64,000 bases of DNA from Alnus glutinosa (taxonomy: Eukaryota; Streptophyta; Magnoliopsida; Fagales; Betulaceae). Location of the stretch: contig NC_084886.1 in the NCBI RefSeq assembly GCF_958979055.1, forward strand, positions 4,421,001 to 4,485,000, written 5' to 3'. Under the pieces are notes generated by a model. That model made no database searches. It had not been told where the DNA came from and saw only the letters and a program-made list of their open reading frames with translations. The position numbers were made by a program, and so were the translations under genes. The stretch's first letter is position 1; each line of letters begins with the position of its first letter. Shown piece after piece: positions 37,762 to 49,987 of the stretch.

Positions 37762-40700
37762 ATTAGACCCTTATCACAACAGGATTTGTTCTGTATAGGA
37801 GTAGCGGAAGGATTTTGTTCACTGTATATATTAAATGCAAAACGCATGAATTGTGAATTGAATAGCTTGAGTATTTTTTAATGCAGCTAGTTCTTGTCTA
37901 AATCCCTTAGTCATTAGAAGGCCAGAGGTTTGTCTAATGAACTCAAAACATTAAGAAAATGTGATCAAGAATCAAGATCAGGGAAACAGTGAATCCAAGA
38001 CAAATAAACGTAGAAAACAAGTACAGTCGATTGATATTGCCATATGGTCCTTCTTGAGCCTGGATAATCTGAAGGCCTTTTACCATTCTATTACCCCCCA
38101 AGCCCAAAGACTCAACTTCTGAACAGAGATGTACTGGGAAGTTCCTGTGCCTTAAGCCTCTGTCGCATTTTGCACTGACAGCCCGCCATGATGGCATCCA
38201 CCATCTTTCTGAGTTAATTCTTTATATTCTTACTTAATATTCTGGACTAATTGCCAAAAAACATGTAAAACCCTGTTCTTTGCAGAGATTTCTGAGTCGA
38301 TGGGGATTACAATAAATTGAGTATGCCTTTGATTCCCACTTAAATGAAAACCCAAGCAGTTCCAACAGAAAGTTCGGTCATTCCACCATGTGCTACATGA
38401 GCAATATATAATCTTAATCAAACTTCAACGGTTCATGTAGTCCATATAATAAGGATCAAACATCATATACTTTCAACACAATAACTGAATGAAGAGTGCC
38501 AGAACAATAGAATGGCAACCAACTACAAGAATTAATGCATTTCTAACAGTTTGACACTTTATACACAGCATTTTCTTCTTTTGCTTTATCTATATTTGGT
38601 TTGCGAGAGAGGAGTAATAAGTTGTCAATGGAAGATAGCAGCTGTCCCAACCTCTTCTTTTTGCCCTACCTAGCCAGATGATATGGGTTGTCTCTTCTAC
38701 CCATTCAGAAATACTGTCTGCAGCTCCTCAGTGACTAATTGCTTGTTGGCTAAGTCATATATTATGGCACGAGTCCACACTGAGAAGCAATTCCTTCAAA
38801 TATATCTTCTGTCTCTACCTAAGTATTTAGCTTTTGAAGCAGATGTATTTCTTAGAACGTGATGTATGAGTCCCTAGCCAAAGAACATTGCTCACTGATG
38901 AACCTCATTTTTGGAAACTTCCTGCATAATTTGACCGAGTAACATGATTAATGGGAGAAAAGGTTAAGAACAATAATAACTTGACATATGTTGCAATAAC
39001 TCGTTTAACAGAGAGAAGTTCTCATATCACATATAAAATTCTATCCCCCCCCCCAACAAAAAATAAAAAATAAAAACAAATCCCCCTCAAAGCTGATGTT
39101 CTAAATGATGTATCATGCTCTCCATATTTTTAGTCTTGATCCCAAGTAACTGAACATACAGAAAACTCTTCACTTAATGGTCTAAATGACAGGAAACTAA
39201 AATCTGACTTGGTAGGTTTGGGTGTTCATTCGGTAAAAAAGATAACATTAACTACAATGAACTTCATGGAAGAATGGCTTCTGAGTATTGCTAAAATGAT
39301 TTCTAATCAGTTGTGTATTTCCTAAAGGAATAACAAAAGGCCAAATGGGCTAAAAACCCAATGTTTTTGTCAAGATCCATGGACACATTAGTCAAATTTG
39401 TGCGATACCCTAAAAAGACACACAATTGATAAAATTCTTTATAATCGTTTATATAGTCTAGAACAACTAGATCAACCAAGTATACGCCTGATATGGAATT
39501 CAACACATGCTCACATAACACCTTCATAATGCACATCCATATAATTTGGAAAACAACAAATAACTCCCATGCAAAACATACATCTTTGTTATGAGAACCC
39601 AAGTTGTGCTGGAGTATGGCCAAGCCACATGACATTATCAGGTTGGCCCTGATACTATTTTGTCATGACCGGAACACGCGCTAACCAAGCGATACCTCAA
39701 AATGACTATTCAAAATGCGATGCATGAGAATTGGTAGTTGCGAAGTTGTCAGATACTAAATTAGTGGCGCTGGAATATCATGACAGAGAAGATCAGCACA
39801 AAAATGGCAAGAATCGGCAAAATCAAGCGTAATTGGGGCAATATCGCTCAATGTGCAATAAATTGGGAATAATTTTGTCTACAAGTATCAAAATCACGCA
39901 TAAGACCCCAATCCAGAAAGTTATTTTCGGTGCGCACGTCGTTTTTAGGATCAAATCCATTGTTTTAAGTTATTTTTTTTCCATTTTAGAAAATATTTCT
40001 TTTCTCGTTTCAATAGGGATTTTATTACCGGATTCCGCCAGATTTTTGGCACAATCTTTATTTTGATTCACAGTTTGATTTTATACAATAATTAGAGTTT
40101 TGCAGTTTTTGGCAAAATTCGGTTTCCCTCGGCTATCTAAGCCCATCTTATGGGATTAGTTCAGTACTTCGATTGAGAATAATATTTCAGCATAGAGAAA
40201 TGATTTTTTTTTTTTTTTTTTTTTTTCCATCTGTTGCATATTTACGTACAATTTTTTTTGTAAATCAACCATTAGATTTGTTTCTCTCTCTTCCCGACTT
40301 ACCTTACAACTTCAATCCACATTTTCAAATTACTAACCTATGCTGTTAGAACCATTCTAGTTATATTCAGCGTCAAAATGCCTTTAGAATCAAATCCACA
40401 CAATCATGGGTACTACACATTCGGGCTAATAAAATATTTCTTCTAGTTTCTAAAACACTCATTTTGGCTTCTCCCAGAAGGGGGACAATAAAACATGCGG
40501 CATTTTCTTGTCTCACATTATCACTAATTAAATTATCTTAGCGCAGAAAAAGAAAAAGAAAAAGAAAAAAGAATGGCACTTACCTTGAATATTAAACATA
40601 TAGCTAAAAACAAAAGTTTACATAGAAGTTTACATAGAAGCCATTCTTCTATGGTTCTACGAAATTGCTGCTGTTCAGAATCAAGGAACACTTCTAACAA

Positions 40701-41144
40701 GGCCTGATGGGTGATGTTTCCAAAGGATCGAAATATTATGATGAACTCATATAACTCCCATGCCTACAATTCTAGAACTGTTGGTACCAAATGCATCTTA
40801 CTTTTGGAGGAAATAACACAAAAGTTGTACCAAATGGTCAACAGTGAGAAACCATCATGATTATTGTGGCCAACTAAATGTGAAGCCAACTTGACACAAT
40901 ACTTTAAACAGCAAGGCAAGACAGCACCCTCACCACTTCATCTAGCACCACTGGTGGTAACTTGTGGAACACTAGTGCTAGTTGACTTAATTAAATACTT
41001 AATTTTTCTATTAAATCACCCAAAAAAATCAAGTAAAAACAATAAAACTAAAATATGGAGAAAAAAAGGAAAACTAGCCAAAGAAAAGGAAAAAGGAAAG
41101 GCAGATCACATTTAAGTAAGGAAAGACAGAGAGATATGATATAC
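37762..41144. other. Interval between the convergent formin and TPX2-like genes
   Basis: Begins with the formin 3' UTR (to about 37870). Most of the rest may be 3' exons, introns and 3' UTR of the minus-strand TPX2-like gene. Two candidate exons are 40703-40584 (40 open codons, phase 0, ends in donor GTAAGTG) and 38208-38152. 39640-39670 contains a degenerate minus-strand TAGTATCAGGGCC, resembling a retrotransposon primer site, so part of this may be an inserted element. Confidence 0.4.
38152..38208 (-). CDS. Candidate last coding exon of the TPX2-like gene
   Basis: An acceptor TTAACTCAG at 38217-38209 is followed by 18 codons and a TAA at 38154-38152 in the phase needed after exon 7 (ending SDK at 41145). 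The peptide is KDGGCHHGGLSVQNATEA. I cannot tell whether it is the true end, is preceded by the 40703-40584 exon, or is 3' UTR. Confidence 0.3.
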   Translation of the reverse strand, partial: KDGGCHHGGLSVQNATEA

Positions 41145-41664
41145 CTTATCTGAAGTGCTTTTTGACATTTTTAGTCCCCGATAAAAGCCTGGCACGGGTG
41201 TGGCTTTGAAATTAAGGCTCTGCCTTAACTTTCTGATCTCTCCCTCTTTTTGTTCCTGTGTCAATCATAGGATGTTGAGACATGCAATTTATGTAGACTG
41301 AATAAAGTTATTCTTCTGATTAATCAATGATGGTAACAATTGCTCACAGAAAGTGAATGTTTGGGGACATTTTTGAAATTATATTATTCATTAGGAGACT
41401 GTGCAGCCATACAACAGATGATGACATAAAGGGAATGATATGCCTTTTCCAAAGAGAACTCATTGTAAAGTGTACCTTTGATTTTGATTGAAGACCAGTG
41501 CTCACTGCCTCTTTAGCATTTGGTTTTTCCTCCAATTTCTTTGAAAACTAAAATCAAATTGTTAAATAGAGATGATCACATTTGAGGTCAATAGAGGACA
41601 ATATTGTATCTTTAAGATATTAAAAAATTATGTATGTGAGCATTAGTTTTTTTTTTTTTTTTTT

Positions 41665-41706
<42 letters not shown>

Positions 41707-44209
41707 GTTCATTGTGGGTACCTCCTTTGTTTTCTTTGTCCTTTCATCGCTTTTCAAGCCATAAGAAGAAGGGACCGCCTTAGCACTTCTTTTATCCACA
41801 CTACCTGCTTTTAGTGACCTATTCCAGGATAATAATTAAATATTGATCATTTTATAGAAATAAAAAAAAAAAAAAAAAATCAAAGATTTCAAAAATGAAC
41901 CCATCCCTAATAATTTCATTAATGCTAAACATATCAGTGGACGATATTAGGGTGATTTTGCATTGCATAAGGTTAGAGGCATTCAAAAGCATTCTTTCAG
42001 AATCTTTTCTTCATTGAATTGGAATGGATTGGACAAACTGATGAATTATTATCCAAAATTATGCTTAGTTCATTTAGGCCCAACAATTTAAAGGAAACTT
42101 ATGTGCGTTGATATCAAGACAAGCCACTTTATGTAGATACATGTTGGACATGCAAGAAACATAATTCCATATAATGAGCATAATTTTAATGAGGGCATTG
42201 AGATGACTGATATAAACAAAAAATGATAGAATTAAATCTCCTTGCATTTGTGAGGTACTGGTGGCACCTACAGTTAAGATTGGACATTAATAATCACATG
42301 TAAAATATGAGAAACTATTCGGATTTCCCCTTTTCCACTTGCACTACCCTCCTTGTTCTGTTTTGTTTAGATTAGATAAAAGAACAAATTTCAAAGCAAA
42401 CACTAATTAACTATGAATCAGCGATAGCAAACACAAAACCAAACAGTGTTAAAATGCAAGCATCACAACATTTAAGCAGAAATCTACAACACAAAATACA
42501 CGACAACAGTATACAATGGTAAATACATTCATCATAGGAAAAGTGTGAAGCCAAAACTTTACCCTCCATTCTCTTTTCGTGAAGTCATAGAAGTGGGAAC
42601 CTTTGGCCCCGTCCCCTTTGCAGGCACCTAGTCCAAAAATTTGGAAAACAAAATGTTCCACAAAATGAAAATCGATGTTAGATAAGCCAATCACTACCTT
42701 AACGGTAAGTAAAAAGGTCTCTTCTTTTAGGAAAAGATAATGTGATAAACCTGTTTTGGTACTGAAGATCTCTCTTCACCAGAAGATTTCAGCTGGTTGA
42801 AACTTTTTTCGAATGTCTTAAATGCTCGTTTGACAATGTCCTTGTCCCCCATTTTCTCCATAATGAAGGATTTTCGAGTGGTGGTAAGCGAAGTTGGATC
42901 AGAATTTGTAGGATCCAAGCTAAGGGACATGTACAGAGACTTGGGAGCAACTTTCTTGCTTTCACCAATAGAAGAATTTTTTCTCCTTGGTAAGGATGAA
43001 TCAGTTCCCTTCTTTGTTGAAGATCGTGATGCAGATAATGCAGTGGAAGTTGGTGTAGGCTTTGACACTTTAGGGGTGGAAAGGTGTGATGCCTTAGTTA
43101 CAGGTGATACTGGTTTCTTCTTTACCCTTGTCACGTTTCTCTCCTTACTCACTGGAGGAACCTGTCCAGGCAAAACTACGAAAAAATATGAGCCACCAGA
43201 TACAACCAAACAAAGTTTTTCTGCATAAATTTAAGTTCGACAATAAAGATCAATCAGTTAAAGAAATTAATCACTTGACCTTCTTAGATTCCTTTGGATG
43301 GTCCAACTTCGCTTTTTCCTCTTTAACTTTTGGAGCATTTCCTATCGCATTATCCCAATTGTGCGAAATTTCCTTCGTGTCTTGAGATTCAACCAAAGCA
43401 GTTTCTTTTTCTTCTTCTTCTTTTACCAAAACGGCCTTTTCTGGTTTGCTTGACTCGGGGCTATCTACCGTGCTACCCATTTCTTCTTCCACTCCCTCAG
43501 ATAATGACCTTTGACTTTCTGTACTGATTGCAGCATCCTCCTTCAGATCAGCCACATGGGTGCTAATCACCTCACTGATCAACTTGGTTTCTTGCTTAAC
43601 AACTTCTTCTGTGGGACTGTGGCTATTAGAGGGATCAAATTCAGAACCGGCACTACTAACATTACCGGTCAGATCTCCAACATTTTGATTTTCTGACCTC
43701 AACGGATCATTGTCCATTTGATTTGCTTCATCCATTAGCTCAGCTCTGCGAGCAGCAATCTTCTTGTAATGAGCTTCGAAGTAGGCCTTCTTCTCAGCTA
43801 CTGATCCGGGTGTTGCAAACTTCTCGACTTCTTCCAAGTACTTATTGGGCGAGAAAGCTGACCATTTCTCCCAAGACAGTGAATCATTCTCAAACCTACC
43901 GAATGAAACCGACACTTCCAAGTCAGGTTTCGAGGAAGCTTTCTCTCCCATCTGTTCATATATTAACTGAAAAACCAAAACCCAATCAAATTTTCAAGCA
44001 AGAAACAGCACGACAGCTCGCAATAACACAAACAGTAAAGAAAATTAGGAATTTGTAGGTGGATAATCAATCAATAAGCCTTAAAACAAATAAATAAACA
44101 TGGAAAAAAAATCATAACTTAAACAAATGGGTCACTTTTAAAGGACTAAAGGACAATTTAGGTGTACCTTATCTCCATCTCTGGATACATCTACTACAGG
44201 TTCACCCAT
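41145..44209 (-). CDS. TPX2/WVD2-like microtubule-associated protein (C-terminus uncertain)
   Basis: Seven exons: 44209-44168, 43966-43280, 43161-42751, 42627-42563, 41818-41722, 41547-41476, 41255-41145, giving 495 residues in consistent phase. The N-terminus MGEPVVDVSRDGDK plus LEVSVSFGRFENDSLSWEKW and FSPNKYLEEVEKFATPGSVA is typical of WVD2-like proteins; a coiled-coil-prone stretch with KKAYFEAHYKKIAARRAEL follows. The middle is acidic and Ser/Glu-rich. The C-terminal TPX2 signature is KKLEEKPNAKE followed by EIRKLRQSLNFKATPVPGFY. Family members bind and bundle cortical microtubules and shape anisotropic growth. An acceptor lies directly before the ATG, so the leader is spliced. No stop is reached in exon 7; the end lies downstream. 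Confidence 0.87.
41647..41705. repeat. Poly(T)22 then poly(G)36 tract in an intron
   Basis: T-run at 41647-41668, one A, then 36 consecutive G to 41705. On the coding (minus) strand this is a C36 tract starting 15 bases after the GTACCC donor of exon 5. Its length could be an assembly or sequencing artefact. Confidence 0.9.
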
Positions 44210-44850
44210 CTGAGTGTCAAAACTCAGGTTTGAATTACCAAAGAGCTACCACACAAAGACACGAACTGTGTATACCGTGGCCTGTAACGAGCATGAACAT
44301 ACCATCAATGCACTGGATCTCAATAAAAGACCAAGAATAAGCTCATTCAATATGGAGACAAAAGAAAACACTAAAAAAATGTAAGCAGTGCAAGGAAAAG
44401 CTCAGGAAAATATGTAGCAAGGAAAGGATCACATGCCCATGTGTTGGGTTCTACTCTTTTTCCTTTATCCCCCAATGATTCAATTACCAATTTCAACTTT
44501 GTCCGGTAATGACAAATTTGTCTGTTTCACGTACGTCTTCTGGAAGGTCCTAAATGGTAAATCCAATCAACAAGAAGAAAACAATTACACTAAAAGAGAG
44601 AGACAACCCATATCCTGTTTCCAAAGATGATTAACTGTACTGTTTCCAGTTTGATAAAAAGTTAAAAACTTTTTGAGAAAGAAAGTATGATTAATTGGTA
44701 AAAAGAGAAAAGATGGGGTAGTATTTACCAAATCTTCAATGAGGAATTAAGATTGGTTGGCATAGTTATGGAGGTTCAACAAAACAAAGTGGGCACACTG
44801 AATAAACTACGACATTACAACCAATGCGTTACGATTTGCTCTGAAAATAC

Positions 44851-45090
44851 CTTCAAATGTCTTATTCAGGGCTTCAGAGAGAACCATACACTAAACCCAA
44901 AAGCCAAGGGCATCGAGCAGATCAGCCATGGAATTATGGAAAGTAGATGGTAAGGAAGGCCCACTTGGAAAAGCTGTGCAGTAGAGAGAGTGTCTGAGAG
45001 TGACTGACGGGTGTCCCCGAATTAGATTATAAAGACTGCTCAGGCGGTCAGGCCATGTATGGACCCTACAATGGAATTGCTTGAACAAAA
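44851..45090 (-). other. Probable 5' UTR exon of the TPX2-like gene, with a short uORF
   Basis: A donor TTTGAAG|GTATTTTC ends at 44851 and could splice to the acceptor directly before the ATG at 44209. The exon contains an ATG at 44929-44927 opening a 12-codon frame (MADLLDALGFWV) that stops at 44891. The transcription start is not determined; 45090 is approximate. Confidence 0.4.
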
Positions 45091-45369
45091 CGTAGAAACT
45101 TTATCGTCAAAGAAATATCGTAACGGGAAAGAAACGACATCGTATGATTTGAATGCTGAGTTCATACGGCGTTCCTTTATTAAAACAAATAAATGCATGC
45201 TAACCAAGTGGTTGGAAGATGATAAAATTTTGAAATAATATTTAAGTGACTCTTTTTTTTCTTTTCTTTTCTTTTTTTTTTTTGCAAGCTTTAAGTGAGG
45301 TCTTATATAATATGTAAAGACACTATTTTAATTCAAAAGTTTATGCTTTTGGATAGATTTATGTCTATA

Positions 45370-45541
45370 GAAAAATGAAAGAACTCCTTCTAGTGTTTTT
45401 TTAGTGTCTTTCTGGATGATGTAGCTTTAATTTTTATTTTTGTTAAAAATTACATTTCGTAGGTCACATTTTGAGATTTTTTATTTATTTATTAAATCTA
45501 TGTCATTCAGTAAGACACCAAAATAAACTCTAGCATTTCTC
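45370..45541. mobile_element. MULE-like MITE, 172 bp
   Basis: Near-identical 9-bp flanks ATGTCTATA (45361-45369) and ATATCTATA (45542-45550). Inverted arms: GAAAAATGAAAGAACTCC... TAGTGTCTT... ATGATGTAG on the left, ending CTCTAGCATTTCTC on the right with AAGACACCA. It shares the GAGAAATGCT terminus with the elements at 56304 and 61312. Confidence 0.65.
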
Positions 45542-46175
45542 ATATCTATAATTCGTAATTCCTATAGTTAAAAATTGGCTATGATACTAATTAGTGGTAA
45601 GATAGACAATTTGGGAGATAATAATACCAATAAAATCTTGATTAGGAACATTATCTTAATCTAAAAGCCATATTGGGTAGTAATTGAACCAATTTTTTTT
45701 TTTTTTTTTTTTTTGGGGACTAAGATAATGTCTAAAAATGTTATATCAATGTCTCACTTAGACAGAATGGAAGACAGGAGGACCCCATATTTGAAATTTT
45801 TCCTTTTATATATATGGGCCTAGAAATTAAGTTTGGCCCATTATTCATGCTTTGATCTCTCCAATAAAAATAAACCCTTGATTTCGCCCCTATACTTCAA
45901 GAGTTTGTTTTATCTTTTTATCATCAAAATTCTTCAACATTCGTAAAAGAGTTGTGATCAAATGGGCCCAAGTTCTATGAGCTAATGAGTTTGTAATAGT
46001 CAATTAGACCACAAAAAAAAAAAATTAAATTAAATTAAAATAAATAAATAAACAAGTCGGATAAATTCCCTTAACTTGCCTTGCATTTTTCCTCTCTAAT
46101 GCTCTTAAGCTACTCAATCACCTTTTCCCGACATAAATTTCAAGCTCACTAAACATCAATCTCCAACATTCGCGG

Positions 46176-46186
46176 TATATATATAA
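46176..46186 (+). promoter_or_regulatory. Probable TATA box of the germin-like gene
   Basis: TATATATATAA, about 60 bases before the ATG at 46245. Position and motif only. Confidence 0.5.
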
Positions 46187-46244
46187 CTTATAGTCTTTTT
46201 ACTGGTCATATCGTCAAACCCAGAAACTTTCTTGTTTCATTTCA

Positions 46245-46916
46245 ATGGAAACCAATTGCTCTTCCCCATTGCTCCAATTACTCTTCGGACTGGCTCTTCT
46301 GTTGGGCCTAGCAAAACCCGACCCGGATCCGCTTCAAGATTTTTGCATTGCAGATAACATAAGCCCACAATCTCTGTTCCTCAATGGTGCACCCTGCATT
46401 GACCCAAACCAAGCAACCGCTTCCCACTTTGCCACATCCGCTCTATCCAAACCAGGTAATACGCGCACCAACAAGTTCGGGTCCAATATCACAGTGACCA
46501 ACAGCGTCAATTTGCCTGGGTTGAACACCATGGGCTTGACCATCGCCCGAGCCGACATAGAGGCCAATGGCCTCGTGCCACCACACTCACACCCGCGGGC
46601 TTCGGAAGTAACCACTTGCCTCAAGGGTGAGCTCATTGTGGGCTTCATGGACACCTCTAACCATCTCTATATACAAAAACTACAGCCCGGTGACTCATTC
46701 GTGTTCCCGAAGGGTTTGATCCATTTTCTCTCCAACCCCAACCAAAGGATCCCGGCGCTAGCCATGTCCGGGCTCAATAGCCAAAATCCCGGCGTCCAAA
46801 TAACATCAATAGCCACATTCGCAACAATCCCTGGAATTCCTGATGGGGTGTTGGAGAAGGCGTATCAAATTAGCAATCAAGATGTGGCCAAGATTCGGAG
46901 GAACCTTGGAGGGTGA
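46245..46916 (+). CDS. Germin-like protein (secreted cupin), 223 aa
   Basis: Single intact frame. A signal peptide covers about residues 1-23, so it is predicted apoplastic. The germin disulphide pair is Cys34 and Cys51. Cupin motif 1 has His114, His116 (PPHSHPRASEV) and Glu121; motif 2 has FVFPKGLIHF with His160. These four are the manganese ligands of germins, so metal binding is likely. Family members form hexamers and act as superoxide dismutase, oxalate oxidase or non-enzymatic wall proteins; which applies here cannot be told. One N-glycosylation site, Asn81-Ile-Thr. Length is usual for the family. It sits between the divergently oriented TPX2-like gene and GATL with no sign of shared control. 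Confidence 0.93.
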   Translation: METNCSSPLLQLLFGLALLLGLAKPDPDPLQDFCIADNISPQSLFLNGAPCIDPNQATASHFATSALSKPGNTRTNKFGSNITVTNSVNLPGLNTMGLTIARADIEANGLVPPHSHPRASEVTTCLKGELIVGFMDTSNHLYIQKLQPGDSFVFPKGLIHFLSNPNQRIPALAMSGLNSQNPGVQITSIATFATIPGIPDGVLEKAYQISNQDVAKIRRNLGG

Positions 46917-48835
46917 TTATGCTTTTGGATTAAGGTGACAACTCCCACTATCAGATTCAGAACACTTATTATTTACTCTTGGAATTTATGTTTGCTTGTG
47001 GTGGTGGTGGTAGTGGTGATGGCAAGCCCCTCTTCTTTTCAAGGTAAAAAAGACTAGGCCAACTGTCACATTCTGATCCTTTTGTTTTTAAATTTACTAT
47101 TACTATCAAATAGCAGATGTTTTCATTATGTATGAGATTGCGTCAATAATATCAATATGGAAATACGACAATAAATGAAGGCAAAATGGACTGATTGCTT
47201 TGGATCATTTAGGCAAAAATCAGTGGAGTAAAATGCTTTTTTTTGGGAACCTGTCACCGTGTATATTAATAGATGTAATAAAATAAAATAAAATTTAACA
47301 TTAAAATAGAGAGAATCCCGAATTCAAATCGAATTCCACCAAACGAAATTATGGTAACATTAATTATGTAACTCTAATCAATAATCATCACCTTCAGATC
47401 TTTTCCGATGGATCTTTATAAATTTTGAATTATTTTGGCCGAATGAATTGGGGGCCTGGGGCATATTAATTACCGAATGAAAATGTATCAATTACCTTGG
47501 CCAAATGAACTGAACCCACAGTGACCCAAATACAAATTTCTCATGAAAAATTTGAAATTAAATATGAATCATGAGCGAAGCACTTCAGCCAAATAGGTGA
47601 CACAACACCAGCCCTCACAATGCCCCAATATTGTTGTACAATAGCTCCATGATAATGACATTTGGAGAGGTATCAAAAGGATAATAATGAATTCAACTCC
47701 TGCTCTTGGGACGGAACAAAAAGAAAAAAGAAATGTGAATGCACCAAAGCCTCCAATACCTGTTCAATAACCCTAGAACCTACTGGCGTGAGAGGAATAT
47801 TTCTTTTCTGATATTTTCCCATTTCTATTCATTTCTTGGTAGGTGAGAGGGATACCTCTGGCATATCTCATTTCCCTCTCTAATCTGCTTACCTTATGTC
47901 ATGACACGTCGTCTTAAAGAAATTTGCCTGTCATTATCAGTAGGAACTTGAAAGAAACAGGCATGAAGCTTCCTAGCAAATTGAAAGAGAAAAGAGACAT
48001 GGCTTGTTGACTTGGTCCCAACACCACACATTTATATGTTATACATACGTATAAACACACGTCCTCACGTCCGGTAGAAAACAAACAAACAAGCCCTGGG
48101 TTACTGGGTATCCAAAGTGGTTGAAAATACTTATCAATGGAGGGGCGTGTCAGGGGACCCAAGGCTGAACAAAGCCCCGTGATCGTGATCGTGATCGTGA
48201 TCGTGATCGTCTTCTCGTTGGACTTGTGGGCATTGTTTCTTGTTTCTTCTCAACTTCCCATCATATGAGCTTCGAGGTCACTGTGAATCTGTGATCAATT
48301 CAATCATAAACAGATAAAGTGAATGTCTACCTTTCCCTTTTCTTTTCTTTTTTTCTTTTTCTTTTTTTCTTTTAAAGTAAAAAAAGTAGAGTAAACGACA
48401 AAACACAGACCTGTCAGTTCTGTCACGACTTGATTAGCCAAAACCAGAAAACAATACGGAATTAATTAAATAAAACAAATTGGAAACTTGAATATGGGAA
48501 ACCATTTATTATTCTTCTCCTCCCCAAGAGTGTCTTTCCAGAGACCCATTACATTTTACATGAAAAGAAATTCTTTTCAACCCAGCAAAATTGTTCCAAA
48601 GAATTGGAACTCCAAGAATAGGAATCGAGATCTCAGATGTAAATACAAGAATTGAACCAAGAAATCAAAAGGATGGAAACAAGAAGGGGAAAAAAAAAAA
48701 AAAAAAGAATATAGAAAAAATTGGAAAACCCAACAGAACCCCACCAATCCTCCTCCAGTCCTCCCCAAACCCCTCTAAACCAATCTGTACACGGCTAACA
48801 AAGAATTCTCTGAACAATGTACCAAAGAATCAGAA
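46917..48835. other. Gene-free interval between germin-like and GATL genes
   Basis: Germin-like 3' UTR at the left (TGGTGG repeats at 46996-47022), GATL 3' UTR at the right. The hexamer GTGATC is repeated five times in tandem at 48179-48208. CT- and A-rich low-complexity tracts lie at 48330-48375 and 48690-48706. No exon seen. Confidence 0.55.
48179..48210. repeat. Hexanucleotide microsatellite (GTGATC)5
   Basis: Five perfect tandem copies plus GT. GATC-rich and self-complementary in part; likely polymorphic. Confidence 0.9.
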
Positions 48836-49987
48836 CTAGTAACCCGAATACCCAACCAATGCCGGAGACGACGCCGTAGAGGAGAACCCAGAAGGCTGAT
48901 CCTTTGCTCTGTAAAGATCGTATGGCTTCCAAAGACTGTCAAGCGGGCAGGGCTTCTTGGCATCGAGGCGAACCCAGGGCTTGCCCTTCCCACTCCAGTG
49001 CAGCAAGCTGACGGGACCGGGGTGCAAAGACCTGCAGCTACCCTTGACATTGTCGCCGCCTAGACCGTGCTGGTTCCACTGGTGATCAATGGGCTCTACG
49101 TTCCCGGCGAACACTAGCAAGAACGGTGGGAGCGAACCCAGATCGTAGATCCTTCTTTTCCTTTGCAATTCCATCCAATTCTCGATCCTCCTCCTAAAGT
49201 TACCTGCTCTCCACCTCACCAGGTCCATCACCATCACGCCGGTGTTGAAATAACACGGACTTCGCGAGGCGAAGACCCGGGATAGCAACGGGTCGGACCA
49301 GAACGAGTCCGTGAAGTATTTGGTGAAGTTGGCGTGGCAGTACTCGGGCGCCCCGATGACCCGGGAGCCGGTGAGCTTGGTGCTCCAGAGCCTGTGAATG
49401 TCGTCGACCACGATGACATCCGAGTCCAGGTAGATGACGCGGTCCACGCACTGATCCAGAATGTCACCCAAGTAATTTCTCGCGTAGTTCAACGGGTTCT
49501 CGAGGGCTTGCCGGATCGACGAGGAGATGAGGTTGATCACGGTGTCCTCGCGGAAGATATAGACCTTGAAGTTGAGCGAAGGGAACGTGGATCGGACGAG
49601 TTGGGTCAGGACCCGTGGGCTCGCCGGGTCGAACTCCGCCGAGATGAAGTGGAAGAACACGTGCTCTGGGCACGAGGCGTGTCGCAGAACCGAGTGAACA
49701 GCTGCCATGGAGCCACGTAAATACTCCGAGTCCAAAGTCATCGCGATGTGGACCAACGATGTGTCACACGACGACGCGTATTCTCTGTTGGTCGACACGG
49801 GGCACTCCGCTCCGTTACGGTAGTCCGGCGCCTCATCGAATCGGGCCAACCCGTCGAGGCCCGGCCCCAATCCATCCCCACCGTCGACGACTCTAAGCCG
49901 AAACGACCGGATACCCAGACAAAACGGCGGTAACAGAAGCGAAACTAGAATTAGTAAAACGGCGGCGCTTAATCGGAACTGAACCAT
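48836..49987 (-). CDS. Galacturonosyltransferase-like (GATL) protein, GT8 family, 383 aa
   Basis: Intronless, as GATL genes usually are. An N-terminal hydrophobic segment (7-25) acts as signal peptide or Golgi anchor. GT8 landmarks: [20 protein letters not shown] (79-98), [10 protein letters not shown] (111-120), the catalytic metal-binding DSD at 188-190 in [14 protein letters not shown], a NTGVMVMDL segment, and HWSGKGKPW near the C-terminus, which contributes nucleotide-sugar binding. Family role: synthesis of pectin or xylan in the Golgi using UDP-sugars; GATL lack the long stem of GAUT proteins. Position next to the TPX2-like and PDH genes suggests the GATL8/GATL9 pair of Arabidopsis. 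The coding region is markedly GC-richer than its surroundings. Confidence 0.93.
   Translation of the reverse strand: MVQFRLSAAVLLILVSLLLPPFCLGIRSFRLRVVDGGDGLGPGLDGLARFDEAPDYRNGAECPVSTNREYASSCDTSLVHIAMTLDSEYLRGSMAAVHSVLRHASCPEHVFFHFISAEFDPASPRVLTQLVRSTFPSLNFKVYIFREDTVINLISSSIRQALENPLNYARNYLGDILDQCVDRVIYLDSDVIVVDDIHRLWSTKLTGSRVIGAPEYCHANFTKYFTDSFWSDPLLSRVFASRSPCYFNTGVMVMDLVRWRAGNFRRRIENWMELQRKRRIYDLGSLPPFLLVFAGNVEPIDHQWNQHGLGGDNVKGSCRSLHPGPVSLLHWSGKGKPWVRLDAKKPCPLDSLWKPYDLYRAKDQPSGFSSTASSPALVGYSGY

Noticed and set aside
40584-40703. Phase-0 open segment with GTAAGTG donor as an exon of the TPX2-like gene
   Set aside because: The peptide is hydrophobic and unlike any family C-terminus I know; kept only as a candidate, not called.
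48179-48210. CRISPR-like short repeat array
   Set aside because: Direct head-to-tail hexamers without spacers in a plant genome; a microsatellite.
49334-49720. Plus-strand open frame of 128 codons
   Set aside because: Antisense shadow of the GC-rich GATL coding sequence; no family resemblance.
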